Source of the DNA: Candidatus Chloroploca asiatica
Lineage (GTDB): Bacteria > Chloroflexota > Chloroflexia > Chloroflexales > Chloroflexaceae
Direction: 5' to 3'
DNA length: 64,000 nt
Assembly (NCBI RefSeq): GCF_002532075.1
Contig: NZ_LYXE01000090.1
Location: 248,001 to 312,000 of the forward strand
Each line of letters starts with the position of its first letter. The first letter of the stretch is position 1. This document shows positions 32,943-41,678 of the stretch, piece by piece. The notes under the pieces are model-generated. The model was not told the DNA's origin, searched no databases, and saw only the letters and a list, made by a program, of their open reading frames with translations. A program made the position numbers and the translations under genes.

Positions 32943-33689
32943 TTGAAACAAGAAGATCTCCCTCACTTGCGGCGTCATCTGGTTGGCACGGGGCGGGTTG
33001 AGGGTGCGCGACCGTTGCGGCTGGTGATTGAGGAGGCAACGGCGCAGGCGTATAGCGATGCGCAGATTGACGATTATCAGCGCGGTCAACGCGAGCCGCT
33101 GATTCAACGACCACCGCTGCGGCTGAGCCTGCGGGCACGTTTTTCGCACGAAGCGGGGGTGCTGCGCGGCACGGCGGGCTTTGGGTTCTGGAACTACTTC
33201 CTGGCGGGATGGCCGACGATGCCGCGGGCGCTCTGGTTTTTTTATGGCTCGCCACCCAACGAGATCGCACTGGCATCTGGCGTGCCGGGGCACGGCTGGA
33301 AAGCGGCATCAGTTGATGCCGGTCGCCCACAGGGGCTGGCCCTCTTTCCAGTGGCCTTGCTAGCCGCCCCACTGATGCGAATACCTTTGCTCTATCGGGG
33401 ATGGTGGCCGCCCTTGCAACGATCGATCGGGGCGCATGAACGACTCATCAGACAGCCAATGACCGCCTGGCATACCTATACCATCGAATGGGGCGAGCGC
33501 ACGAGTCGCTTCCTTGTTGACGGACGGGTCATCCTTGATGAGGTACCGTCACCACGCGGCCCAATGTGTTTTGTGGCCTGGCTTGACAACCAGTACCTGG
33601 TGGCCACACCGCAGGGGCGGCTACGGTGGGGTTTGCTGGATGTGCCAGAGGCACAATGGATCGAGATCGATGAGGTCGTGTGTGAGTAA
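32943..33689 (+). CDS. Concanavalin/GH16-like fold protein
   Basis: A 248-residue protein of uncertain function. AGGAGG (32932-32937) lies five bases before TTG 32943, which I take as start; the longer frame would begin inside a hairpin. LRLSLRARFSHEAGVLRGTAGFGFWN, then WHTYTIEWGERTSRFLVDGRVI and CFVAWLDNQYLVA, follow the beta-sandwich pattern of glycoside hydrolase family 16 and LamG-type domains, where the W-H-T-Y-x-I-E-W strand is typical. The GH16 catalytic signature E-x-D-x-x-E is not visible, so it may bind rather than cut glycans. No signal peptide is seen. Confidence 0.55.
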   Translation: MKQEDLPHLRRHLVGTGRVEGARPLRLVIEEATAQAYSDAQIDDYQRGQREPLIQRPPLRLSLRARFSHEAGVLRGTAGFGFWNYFLAGWPTMPRALWFFYGSPPNEIALASGVPGHGWKAASVDAGRPQGLALFPVALLAAPLMRIPLLYRGWWPPLQRSIGAHERLIRQPMTAWHTYTIEWGERTSRFLVDGRVILDEVPSPRGPMCFVAWLDNQYLVATPQGRLRWGLLDVPEAQWIEIDEVVCE

Positions 33690-33698
33690 TCTCTACCC

Positions 33699-35309
33699 TC
33701 AATCAGGAAAAAGCTCATCAACTTCTTCCTGCGCCGTTAGCATCACACCAGTACGTGCCATACCACGGCGTTGCACCGCTGCATACAAGGCCTCGTCATA
33801 GCCACGCGTCTTGACAACCACCGGCATCGGCACAGCATGGCCGAGCACGAGCGCCTGTTGCTTGCTATCAAGTGTCGCGAGCACTGCCTTGAGACCCGTG
33901 GCCCCGCTGACCCCGGTAAAAACCGCGTCAATGTCGCGGTCATCGTTGAGCAGCGCCGTAATGCGGGTGCCAAGCTGACTCATCACTTCGTTGTCAATCG
34001 ACGAAGGCCGCTGATCAACAACGAGCAGGGTGACACTGTATTTGCGCAACTCACGCGCAATTGTGCCAAAAATCGTCTGGCGCGCCGTCTGCGGGTTCAA
34101 GAATTTGTGCGCCTCTTCGATCGTGATCATCAAGGGTTGCGGGCGATCGCGCTCATTTTTTGACTCGAGAAAGCGCTCGGTCTGCGTAATCCAGTGACGG
34201 TGAATGCGCCGCGTAATCAGGTTCGCGACCAACATATAGGCCAGGCTGCCGCCGTGTGGACCAAACGAGAGCACGACATTACGGCCTGCCGCAAGGTGTT
34301 CGATCATACGGTCAACCGAAGAGAAATTGGCCTTCTCTTCAACAAAACCAAGGCGAGGGATCTGGGCTAGTTTACGTTTCAGCGCACTGATCGAACTCGG
34401 GTGCGCGCCACTCTGCTCGGCAAACGCGGTGATCGCCTCACTATCCATTTCGAGCAAAGAACGCAACCAATCTTGCTTGAAACGGTCATACAGCAAGTAC
34501 GCCGACTCGGTCGCCGTGCTACTCAGGTTGAGTTCTTCGGTCAACAGGATCACATCTTCAATTTCGATCTGGTCGAGACCGATGACGACCTCGCCATCGA
34601 TCTGGTTGCGCTGGTTCGCCCGTCGATCAAGCGTGTAGACCAACACATCACTACCAAAGAGTTGTTTCAAACCTTTAACAAACGTATTATTTTCAGCGCG
34701 TGTTTCCCATCCATATTCGTTGTGCATGTCAAAAATCAAATTGCTGGCGACATTCGCGTGGATCACCCCACACAACAAAAGCCGGGTCAAAAAACTTTTG
34801 CCGGTGCCACTCTTGCCAAAAATGCCATTCGAGCGCTCGACCAGCCGATTGAGATCGAGGCAGACCGGCACATTCATATCGAGTGGTCGCCCGATCTCAA
34901 AATGGCTCGCATCTTCTTGCCCAAAGACGCGCGTGAAATCGCCCTCCTGCGCCTCGAAGACCGGTGAAAAGTGGCGCGGAATCGTCTTCACCGGCAGCAA
35001 CTGTGCACTCAGGTCATGCGGCAACATCAGGCGCGGCATCAGGTCAAGAGTACCAAACGTTGAAGTCCCCGCGAGTACCGCCTGCAAAAAGCTGTCACCA
35101 TCGGGCGGATCGGTTAAAATCTTCTGACTGGTTGCTTCAAGCGTCACATCAGTGATCATCGAGAAGAATTCGTGTTTTTCACCCTGAACGACCACAAACT
35201 TGCCAACACGCATATCTTCAACACTCTCACTCGCCTCGAGGCGGGCCGTCAGCCCTTCACTCAGCGAGCCACTGGTGATAACGCCAAGTCGATTGCGCTG
35301 CGATGCCAT
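33699..35309 (-). CDS. HerA-type ATPase (DUF87)
   Basis: A 536-residue hexameric ATPase of the HerA/FtsK superfamily. An N-terminal HAS-barrel (about 1-95, with GVITSGSLSEGLTARL) precedes the ATPase core: Walker A GKSGTGKS (near 167-174), NLIFDMHNEYGW, and Walker B PLMITIEEAHKF. An Arg-rich VDQRPSSID segment near 420 fits the sensor region. In archaea HerA works with the NurA nuclease in DNA end resection; bacterial homologues also occur with nucleases in defence systems. No NurA-like gene is adjacent. The start is ATG 35309, with AAGGAG upstream. It is divergent from a HAD phosphatase gene 32 bases away. Confidence 0.88.
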   Translation of the reverse strand: MASQRNRLGVITSGSLSEGLTARLEASESVEDMRVGKFVVVQGEKHEFFSMITDVTLEATSQKILTDPPDGDSFLQAVLAGTSTFGTLDLMPRLMLPHDLSAQLLPVKTIPRHFSPVFEAQEGDFTRVFGQEDASHFEIGRPLDMNVPVCLDLNRLVERSNGIFGKSGTGKSFLTRLLLCGVIHANVASNLIFDMHNEYGWETRAENNTFVKGLKQLFGSDVLVYTLDRRANQRNQIDGEVVIGLDQIEIEDVILLTEELNLSSTATESAYLLYDRFKQDWLRSLLEMDSEAITAFAEQSGAHPSSISALKRKLAQIPRLGFVEEKANFSSVDRMIEHLAAGRNVVLSFGPHGGSLAYMLVANLITRRIHRHWITQTERFLESKNERDRPQPLMITIEEAHKFLNPQTARQTIFGTIARELRKYSVTLLVVDQRPSSIDNEVMSQLGTRITALLNDDRDIDAVFTGVSGATGLKAVLATLDSKQQALVLGHAVPMPVVVKTRGYDEALYAAVQRRGMARTGVMLTAQEEVDELFPD

Positions 35310-35341
35310 CAATAACTCCTTGCCAGGGTAGAAAGAAAGCA

Positions 35342-36118
35342 ATGTCTATTCCACGCTTTGACGGGTACATTTTCGATCTTGACGGTACCATCTATCTCGG
35401 TGACCAGATCTTGCCGGGAGCCACCGAGTTGTTGACGACGCTCCGCCGTGAGGGGCGACGGATCGCCTTTCTCTCCAACAATCCAACGCGAACCCGTGAA
35501 CAGTATAGCCTGAAATTACATCGTCTGGGGATCGAGGTCGCGCTCGATGAGGTTATCAATTCGTCGTATGTGCTGGTTCAGTGGCTACTCGCCCACGCGC
35601 CAGGGGCAACGCTCTTTGTCTGTGGCGAGGCACCGCTGATTGGTGAACTCGAAGCGGCGGGTTTCAGATTGAGCGAACAGGCCGGATCCATTGACTTTGT
35701 CGTCGCTTCATTTGATCGCACCTTCACCTACCACAAACTCCAGGTTGCCTTTGATGCGATCCGCGCCGGTGCCCGCCTGATTGCGACCAACCCCGACCGG
35801 TTTTGCCCCGTGCCTGGGGGAGGCGAGCCCGATGCCGCAGCAATCATTGCGGCGATCGAGGCATGCACCGCCACCCAATGCGAGCTCAATGTGGGCAAAC
35901 CGTCACCAATTATGGCGCGCACCATCGGCGAACTGATCCAGGTACCACCCGAGCGTTGCCTGATGGTTGGCGACCGCCTGATGACCGACATCGCGATGGG
36001 GGCCGCCGCCGGGATGGCAACCCTGCTTGTCTTGACAGGTGACAGCAGCCGGGCCGATCTTGCCACCGCCCCGGCCCAACCGACGTATATCGCTGAAACA
36101 CTGCTTGAATTGATATAA
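35342..36118 (+). CDS. HAD-IIA family phosphatase, NagD-like
   Basis: A 258-residue phosphatase of the NagD/p-nitrophenylphosphatase group. The nucleophile motif is FDLDGTIYLGD (about 11-21), motif II is FLSNNPTRTREQY, the Lys motif is NVGKPSPIM, and motif IV is MVGDRLMTDIAMG. The C2 cap between motifs II and III (VVASFDRTFTYHKLQ) marks the IIA subclass. Likely substrates are small phosphate esters such as glycolate or nucleotide monophosphates. ATG 35342 is chosen because the frame further upstream overlaps the divergent gene. Only 32 bases separate it from the HerA-type gene, so regulation of the two is probably linked. Confidence 0.88.
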   Translation: MSIPRFDGYIFDLDGTIYLGDQILPGATELLTTLRREGRRIAFLSNNPTRTREQYSLKLHRLGIEVALDEVINSSYVLVQWLLAHAPGATLFVCGEAPLIGELEAAGFRLSEQAGSIDFVVASFDRTFTYHKLQVAFDAIRAGARLIATNPDRFCPVPGGGEPDAAAIIAAIEACTATQCELNVGKPSPIMARTIGELIQVPPERCLMVGDRLMTDIAMGAAAGMATLLVLTGDSSRADLATAPAQPTYIAETLLELI

Positions 36119-36128
36119 AAATTCGCCC

Positions 36129-38042
36129 TCACTGATGTTCGATCAAACGCCGTGTCGCTTCGGCTAGCACCGTGCCTGCGGCTGCCCCAATGATGACATC
36201 ACCAGGGTAATGGACGCCCAGATAGACCCGCGAGAAACTGACCGTGGCGGCCAGCAGGTACCACGCGGGACGTAGTTCAGGATAGTGGCGACTCATCAGC
36301 CAGGCACCCGCAAAGGCGGCAGCCGAGTGGCCCGAAGGGAATGAGTACGAGCCGGGCTTGCGCCCAATCACCACGGCCTGCACCACATCAAGAAAAGGGC
36401 GGCGGCGGCGAAAATAGCCCTTGACCGGATACTCGATCGTCATCGTGGATAACCACATAGGTGGGGCAACCTGGCGCAACGCCTGAAGGCCCCGGTCACG
36501 ATCAATTGCTGTTGCGCCAAGCAGGAGCAAAATCCAGCCCCACCCTCCATTCATCACCTGCGTCAACCCGTACATCAAGCGGTTGACCAGCGGCGGATGC
36601 GGCATCTGGTTGACCATAAGAAAGAGGCGGCTATCAAGAGCATGATACGGCCCCATCTGCTCGATCAACTCAGTGCGCAAAAGCGACAATGAACCCGCCA
36701 GTTTCGGGTCACGGTCAGTTATCTGAGGATTCGTTGCACGCCGCGCCGCCTGCTCAAGGGCCTCACGGGACATTCCCTCACGGGCCTCGATCTGCGCTGC
36801 CACGGCCAGCAGCGCATCGGCGATAGCCTCGGCATCGTGGCGTCCAGCGATCTGCCCCGCGAGCTGCTGGGCCTCCACCGCATCCACCGTTTGCCCAACC
36901 GAAGAGGCCGTCCGATCGGCGGCCAGACGAATCAACACATCAACGACCTGGCGGGCCTGTTCAGGACCAACAATCTGTCCAAATTGCTCACGCAACGCAT
37001 CGGTAAGCGGTGCCATCCGCGCAGCCACCTCCGGATCAACAGGTTCATCAAGCAAAGCGCCCTCAGGCGGCAGGGTCGTCGTGAGGCTGGGTTGCGGTGC
37101 CGCGTCGTGTGCAAGAAAGCCAGCGCCAACCACACAACGCACCGTCCGTGGCTCGACCGTGATCTGGATGGGTGTTGTGCCAACCAGATCACCATCGAGT
37201 TGCACCGGCATCCGGCTACGTTTCGACTTCATATTGATCGCGACACTCTGACGAGCCTTGAAATAGCGCATCTGCTCGCTCGCGTGCTGCCTACCAGTCA
37301 TCGTTGCCCAGCCGACCTGCAGATAATCGCGCAGTGTCCGAGCCGTGATAAGGCACACATCAATGACGCCATCATCAGGCACAATATCGGTACCCCAGCT
37401 AAAAGGCGACTGACCCATCTCGCCACCATTCGCAACGAGCACCTGTGAGGCACTGACGCGATGCCGCACCCCGTCAATAACCAGCACAAAGCGTTGTGGT
37501 TGCATGCCAAGGGCCCAGCGCGCCGCCACATAGAAATAGGCGAGACGGCCAAAACGACGTTTCGCCTCGCGGCTGGTATCCCGCTGCATCAACGATGTCA
37601 GCCCGACACTGATATGCAAGAGGCCCAGATGATCGCCGAGACGCATCCCATCGATCGCTACAATGCGTAGATCGGCGGCCAGCAGATCAAGCGCTGGCTC
37701 TAACTCCAACGGAAGCGCCAGTACATGCACCAACACATTTGCCGTCCCAATTGGCACAATACCAAGTGGAACATTGCTTCCAGCAAGAGCGCCAGCAACC
37801 GTTGCAACGGTTCCATCACCGCCTGCAGCAACGACCAGATCACATCCACCTGCCACCGCCTCGCGTACCCGCGCAGGAATATCTTCTCCATCGGCACCTG
37901 TCGTCGTATAAATCTCGAGCTCGCGTTCAGGGCTACCAAGGCGTTGTTCAAACGCCACGCGTACCATTTCGGGATCAGACGTACCGGCAACCGGGTTCAA
38001 AACGACAAAGACCTTGGTAGCACGCTGGTGCGTACTATGCAT
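36129..38042 (-). CDS. Diacylglycerol/lipid kinase fused to PAP2 phosphatase
   Basis: A 637-residue fusion with opposing activities. Residues 10-310 are a lipid kinase of the DagK/YegS type: VVLNPVAG (13-20), the nucleotide loop VAAGGDGTVA (71-80), GTANVLV, and DGVIDVCLI. A poorly conserved helical linker follows to about 470. The C-terminal 150 residues form a membrane PAP2 phosphatase with its three motifs, KGYFRRRRPF, SFPSGHSAAAF and SRVYLGVHYPGDV. One domain can make phosphatidic-acid-like lipids and the other remove phosphate. The start is ATG 38042, with GGAGGAG upstream. It lies about 50 bases behind the FGGY kinase gene and is probably in its operon. Confidence 0.88.
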   Translation of the reverse strand: MHSTHQRATKVFVVLNPVAGTSDPEMVRVAFEQRLGSPERELEIYTTTGADGEDIPARVREAVAGGCDLVVAAGGDGTVATVAGALAGSNVPLGIVPIGTANVLVHVLALPLELEPALDLLAADLRIVAIDGMRLGDHLGLLHISVGLTSLMQRDTSREAKRRFGRLAYFYVAARWALGMQPQRFVLVIDGVRHRVSASQVLVANGGEMGQSPFSWGTDIVPDDGVIDVCLITARTLRDYLQVGWATMTGRQHASEQMRYFKARQSVAINMKSKRSRMPVQLDGDLVGTTPIQITVEPRTVRCVVGAGFLAHDAAPQPSLTTTLPPEGALLDEPVDPEVAARMAPLTDALREQFGQIVGPEQARQVVDVLIRLAADRTASSVGQTVDAVEAQQLAGQIAGRHDAEAIADALLAVAAQIEAREGMSREALEQAARRATNPQITDRDPKLAGSLSLLRTELIEQMGPYHALDSRLFLMVNQMPHPPLVNRLMYGLTQVMNGGWGWILLLLGATAIDRDRGLQALRQVAPPMWLSTMTIEYPVKGYFRRRRPFLDVVQAVVIGRKPGSYSFPSGHSAAAFAGAWLMSRHYPELRPAWYLLAATVSFSRVYLGVHYPGDVIIGAAAGTVLAEATRRLIEHQ

Positions 38043-38092
38043 AAGCTTCTCCTCCTCACCCTCAGCGCCCTTGCGTTCAACCCCAACACACA

Positions 38093-39559
38093 TTACCCCT
38101 CCCGCAAGCGTTGCACCGCCTCATACCAACGGTGCAGCAGATGCTCACGGGCCGAAGCCGACATCGTCGGTTCAAAGACCTGCGCATCATCCAGAGGCAA
38201 CGGCGGCAAGGCGTCGGGGGAGGCCCAGAAACCAGCGCCAAGCCCACCAAGGAGCGCCGCAGCACGCACCCCTGTCTCAGTATTGCGCGCCCGCACAAGC
38301 TTGAGGCAGGCAAGATCCGCCTGGATCTGACAGGCACGATCACTATTCGCCAGCCCTCCCCCAACCCGTAGCACCTGAATCGTCAGGTTCGCTTCCTGTT
38401 CCATCGTTGCAATAATCGCGTGGAGCTGGCACCCTATCGCTTCAAACAGGGCATGGGCCAGATGGCCTGGGGTTGTCCCCAACGTCATCCCCATCAGCGC
38501 ACCACGCACGTGGCGATCCTCCCAAGGCACCCCAAGGCCAGTAAAGGCCGGAACGAACACAACGCCATCGCTATCGACAACCGATTCGGCAAGCTGATCG
38601 AGTTCGTGCGCATGACGAATCAAGCGCATCTGGCTCAACCAGCGGATCACCGCCCCGGTCACCGTCATGTCCGCCTCAAGCGTATAGGTCGGGACAGCAT
38701 CGAGTTCCCAGGCGAGATAGGTTTTGCAGATCCCCTGGGGGGGCGCAAGCGCACCGGCAACAACATTGACAAACGAAGCCGTGCCGTGGGTCACCACAGC
38801 CTCGCCCGGCTGACGACAATCATACCCAAAGAGCCCGGCCTGCTGATCGGTGAGCATCGCCGTCACAGGGATCGCGTGGCCTGCGAGATGCAACTCACCA
38901 AACGGATAGAGCGTTGGCCGTGCAACAGGAAGCGCCGCCCGTGGAAGGTCGAGATACGTGATCCACTCGTCCCACAATTGGCGCCGCCGTGGATCAAAGA
39001 CCGTCATCGCCTGTAACAGCGAATAGTCGAGGGCATGCTCAAATGGTCGGCCCAGGGCCTGGATGAGCCAGCCAGCGGCGAGCGAGACACGCAGCCATTG
39101 CCGCTCGGCAGCGCGACGAAAAGGCGGATCGTGACGCATGCGCCAGGCCATATGCATCGCCGCCGCATATGAACCGGGAAATTGCCCGAGACGTTGGCGA
39201 CGTTCACTGGCATCTTGCCACTGATCAACCTCTTCGACCAGCGGCACCGTACGCAAATCTTGCCAGGTGATCGCATTGCCAATCGGTCGTCCATTCCGGC
39301 GATCCCAGGCAAAAGTCGTATCACGCTGCGACGTCAAACCACAGGCAACCACATCGGCAGGCGAACACCGAGCGCGGGCCAGCGCATCACGAATTGCGTC
39401 AGCAACACTCCGTGCCACCACCGCAGGACGCTGCTCAACCCACCCTGGTTGCGGATAGATGCGGGCGACCGGGCGATAGCCATAGCCGCGCACAACCCCC
39501 TCGTGATCGAGCAGCACGGCACGACTCCCACTGCCCCCCTGGTCAATCCCCAGCACCAT
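38093..39559 (-). CDS. FGGY-family carbohydrate kinase, glycerol kinase-like
   Basis: A 488-residue sugar or polyol kinase of the actin-like fold. GIDQGGSGSRAVLLD (near 4-18) is the first phosphate loop, then GLTSQRDTTFAWDRRNG with the substrate-binding R-x-T region and ITWQDLRT, both like glycerol kinase. The second half has THGTASFVNV, TLEADMTVTGAVIRWL, and VLRVGGGLANSDRACQIQADL, the last being the FGGY-like adenosine signature. Glycerol is a plausible substrate and would fit the lipid kinase/phosphatase gene next door, but the usual glpK residues are not all present, so other polyols are possible. The start ATG 39559 has only a weak binding site. Confidence 0.82.
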   Translation of the reverse strand: MVLGIDQGGSGSRAVLLDHEGVVRGYGYRPVARIYPQPGWVEQRPAVVARSVADAIRDALARARCSPADVVACGLTSQRDTTFAWDRRNGRPIGNAITWQDLRTVPLVEEVDQWQDASERRQRLGQFPGSYAAAMHMAWRMRHDPPFRRAAERQWLRVSLAAGWLIQALGRPFEHALDYSLLQAMTVFDPRRRQLWDEWITYLDLPRAALPVARPTLYPFGELHLAGHAIPVTAMLTDQQAGLFGYDCRQPGEAVVTHGTASFVNVVAGALAPPQGICKTYLAWELDAVPTYTLEADMTVTGAVIRWLSQMRLIRHAHELDQLAESVVDSDGVVFVPAFTGLGVPWEDRHVRGALMGMTLGTTPGHLAHALFEAIGCQLHAIIATMEQEANLTIQVLRVGGGLANSDRACQIQADLACLKLVRARNTETGVRAAALLGGLGAGFWASPDALPPLPLDDAQVFEPTMSASAREHLLHRWYEAVQRLREG

Positions 39560-39619
39560 TGCCTCGCCCACCCCTGCCCCCTCTACGCCGGCCGCTGCGT
39601 TAAACCCAATACCTTGCAA

Positions 39620-39702
39620 AGAAGCTCACCCCAAGCCGCCAAGGATAAGCAGACCTCTGCTCAAACCTTGCGCCTTTGCGCCTTTGCGTCAAAAAAACTA
39701 CC
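39620..39702. other. Short intergenic region with GCGCCTTT tandem repeat
   Basis: Contains CCTTGCGCCTTTGCGCCTTTGC (split here as the unit GCGCCTTT repeated from about 39670 to 39685) followed by seven A residues. Strings of this kind are part of a common dispersed repeat in bacterial intergenic DNA. Confidence 0.4.
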
Positions 39703-40323
39703 TCATTCCCGGACAAACTCCTTGTCAAGCACCGTCGCCAGCGCCTGAGCGAGCGCAACCAGATCACCCGCATCAGCCGCGGTCTCAATCACCCAGACAT
39801 ACTCACCAACCAACAGTTCAAGGGCCACAATCGGCTGAAGGCGTCGGATGGGCCAGCCAACGGCCAATGGGCGACGATTGAGGCGCAAGCTCGTAATCTG
39901 ATGAAACCGAAGCAACTGCGTCCGTGCGGCCCCAACACGACTGGCCTGACGCAAGACCAGCGTTTGCGCCTCAGCGTCGGCTACCAGCGTATTATACGTC
40001 GTCAAGACGGCATATCCGCCGAGCATCCGCTGAAAGCCCAGGCCGCCAAGCAAACCTCCGATCACCGAAGCGAGCGCCGCAACCGCAAACCCCGACCCCG
40101 CCCCGGCACTCCATAACCCGCTCACAGCAATAATCAATGCTACCACAATCATCGCTGCGCCGCCGGCCACCACGCGCATTCCAACCGACCGATTCGCGTC
40201 CGAACGCGAGGCCAGTTCCAGACGCTCAGGACTCTGTTCAACAAGCATATAGTATGGTTCAACACTCAACCGTCGCCCGATCCGTTGCTGCAACCCTGAC
40301 ACCGCTCGCTCTTCTGCTGACAT
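39703..40323 (-). CDS. Membrane protein of unknown function
   Basis: A 206-residue protein I do not recognise. Two hydrophobic segments (about 51-71, VAGGAAMIVVALIIAVSGLW, and 77-100) form a hairpin in the membrane. The C-terminal half is soluble with a regular beta pattern (TYNTLVADAEAQTLVLRQAS, LRFHQITSLRLNRRP), resembling PH-like domains of bacterial membrane proteins. The start ATG 40323 lacks a strong binding site. It lies upstream of the FGGY kinase gene, on the same strand and 143 bases away, so it may be the first gene of that operon. Confidence 0.65.
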   Translation of the reverse strand: MSAEERAVSGLQQRIGRRLSVEPYYMLVEQSPERLELASRSDANRSVGMRVVAGGAAMIVVALIIAVSGLWSAGAGSGFAVAALASVIGGLLGGLGFQRMLGGYAVLTTYNTLVADAEAQTLVLRQASRVGAARTQLLRFHQITSLRLNRRPLAVGWPIRRLQPIVALELLVGEYVWVIETAADAGDLVALAQALATVLDKEFVRE

Positions 40324-40371
40324 ACGCTGCTCGTTTCATGTAAGTGTGAACAGTTACGATCATGATCGCAT

Positions 40372-40400
40372 TTGCAAAATCCTTCAAGCCATGCTATACT
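40372..40400 (+). promoter_or_regulatory. Promoter of tRNA-Gly
   Basis: TTGCAA (40372-40377) and TATACT (40395-40400) are 17 bases apart. Transcription would start near 40407, about 15 bases before the mature tRNA. Confidence 0.7.
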
Positions 40401-40421
40401 TTTCTGAGCAATGACGAGTGT

Positions 40422-40497
40422 GCGGGAGTGGCTCAGTTGGTAGAGCGACACCTTGCCAAGGTGTAGGTCGCGGGTTCGAATCCCGTCTCCCGCTCCA
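40422..40497 (+). tRNA. tRNA-Gly (GCC)
   Basis: A complete cloverleaf of 76 bases with encoded CCA. The acceptor arms GCGGGAG and CTCCCGC pair fully. The D arm is GCTC-AGTTGGTA-GAGC, the anticodon stem is ACACC/GGTGT around TTGCCAA with anticodon GCC, and the T arm is GCGGG-TTCGAAT-CCCGT. It reads GGC and GGT codons. It has its own promoter and terminator. Confidence 0.98.
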
Positions 40498-40501
40498 TTG
40501 T

Positions 40502-40540
40502 AAGAGGTCAGGTAGCGGTAAGCTACCTGACCTCTTGTTT
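40502..40540 (+). terminator. Terminator of tRNA-Gly
   Basis: Arms 40502-40516 and 40522-40536 form a 15-bp stem with loop GGTAA, followed by GTTTTG. It begins five bases after the CCA end. This is one of the few hairpins here with a T-rich tail outside the stem. Confidence 0.88.
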
Positions 40541-40553
40541 TGTCTGGTTGATG

Positions 40554-40559
40554 TATAAT
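40554..40559 (+). promoter_or_regulatory. Likely -10 box of serC
   Basis: A consensus TATAAT lies 35 bases before the serC start codon. The matching -35 would fall within the tRNA terminator and is weak, so a helper protein or partial read-through from the tRNA promoter may contribute. Confidence 0.45.
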
Positions 40560-40593
40560 AGCCCTGCTGAAGCATTGTGTGAGGAGCCATCTT

Positions 40594-41676
40594 ATGCCTG
40601 TTTCTAATTTCAACGCTGGCCCTGCTGTCCTGCCCCGTGTAGTGCTCGAGCGCGCTCAGAGTGAGTTGTTGGACTATCAGGGACGTGGTATGTCGATCCT
40701 TGAGATGAGCCATCGTTCCAAAGAGTATGAGGCGATCAACAAAAGTGCCGAAACGCGCTTCAAAGCGCTGCTGGGGCTTGGCGATGACTACCGTGTCCTC
40801 TTGATGCAGGGCGGGGCAAGTGCGCAATTTGCGCTGCTGGCACTCAATTTTTTGCGACCCGGGACACTGGCTGATTATGTCATCACAGGCAGTTGGGGCG
40901 AGAAAGCCCTCGAAGAGGCCCGGCGCATCGGTGAAGTCCATGTCGCCGCAACCATGGCCGAGGGCGGCTATCGCACGGTTCCCTCGGCGGCTGAACTCCA
41001 CCTCAGTGAGCATCCCACCTACCTCCATCTTACCAGCAACGAAACCATCCAGGGTGTGCAGTGGGCTGCGTTTCCCGAGTCTGGTGAGATACCCCTGGTC
41101 GCCGATATGAGTAGCGACATTCTGTCACGGCCTTTCGATGCCACGAAGTTTAGCCTGATCTATGCCGGTGCCCAAAAGAACATCGGCCCTGCTGGCGTGA
41201 CGGTGGTCTTGATCCAGCAACATTTCCTGGATCAGGCGCGGGCGGAAGTGCCGACGATCTTTAGCTACAAAACCCACGCCAAGAACAATTCCCTCTATAA
41301 TACACCACCTGTCTTTGCCGTCTATATGCTCGACCTGGTACTCGGCTGGATCGAGTCACTCGGTGGGCTCACCGCGATCGCAGAACGCAATGCCGCCAAG
41401 GCGGGGCTGATCTATGCAGCCATTGATCAGAGCAATGGCTTCTATCAGGGCCACGCCGAGACCAGTGCGCGCTCGCAGATGAATGTCACTTTCCGTCTGG
41501 CTGACCAGGCGCTTGAGAAAGCGTTTCTTGCCGAAGCTCAGGGGCAGGGCATGGTTGGGTTGGCCGGACATCGTTCGGTTGGTGGTGTCCGTGCGTCGAT
41601 CTATAACGCCCTCGAACATGAGGCATGCGCCGATCTGGCTCAGTTTATGAGCCTCTTTGCCCAGAAGCATGGCTAA
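40594..41676 (+). CDS. serC: Phosphoserine aminotransferase
   Basis: Catalyses glutamate-dependent formation of O-phosphoserine from 3-phosphohydroxypyruvate in serine biosynthesis, and in many bacteria also a step of pyridoxal phosphate synthesis. The 360-residue protein begins NFNAGPAVLPRVVLERAQ, has SHRSKEYE, LLMQGGASAQFA, and the PLP lysine in YAGAQKNIGPAG; VGGVRASIYNALE near the C-terminus is also typical. The start ATG 40594 has GAGGAG seven bases upstream. The following glycosyltransferase gene starts two bases after its stop. Confidence 0.96.
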   Translation: MPVSNFNAGPAVLPRVVLERAQSELLDYQGRGMSILEMSHRSKEYEAINKSAETRFKALLGLGDDYRVLLMQGGASAQFALLALNFLRPGTLADYVITGSWGEKALEEARRIGEVHVAATMAEGGYRTVPSAAELHLSEHPTYLHLTSNETIQGVQWAAFPESGEIPLVADMSSDILSRPFDATKFSLIYAGAQKNIGPAGVTVVLIQQHFLDQARAEVPTIFSYKTHAKNNSLYNTPPVFAVYMLDLVLGWIESLGGLTAIAERNAAKAGLIYAAIDQSNGFYQGHAETSARSQMNVTFRLADQALEKAFLAEAQGQGMVGLAGHRSVGGVRASIYNALEHEACADLAQFMSLFAQKHG

Positions 41677-41678
41677 CC

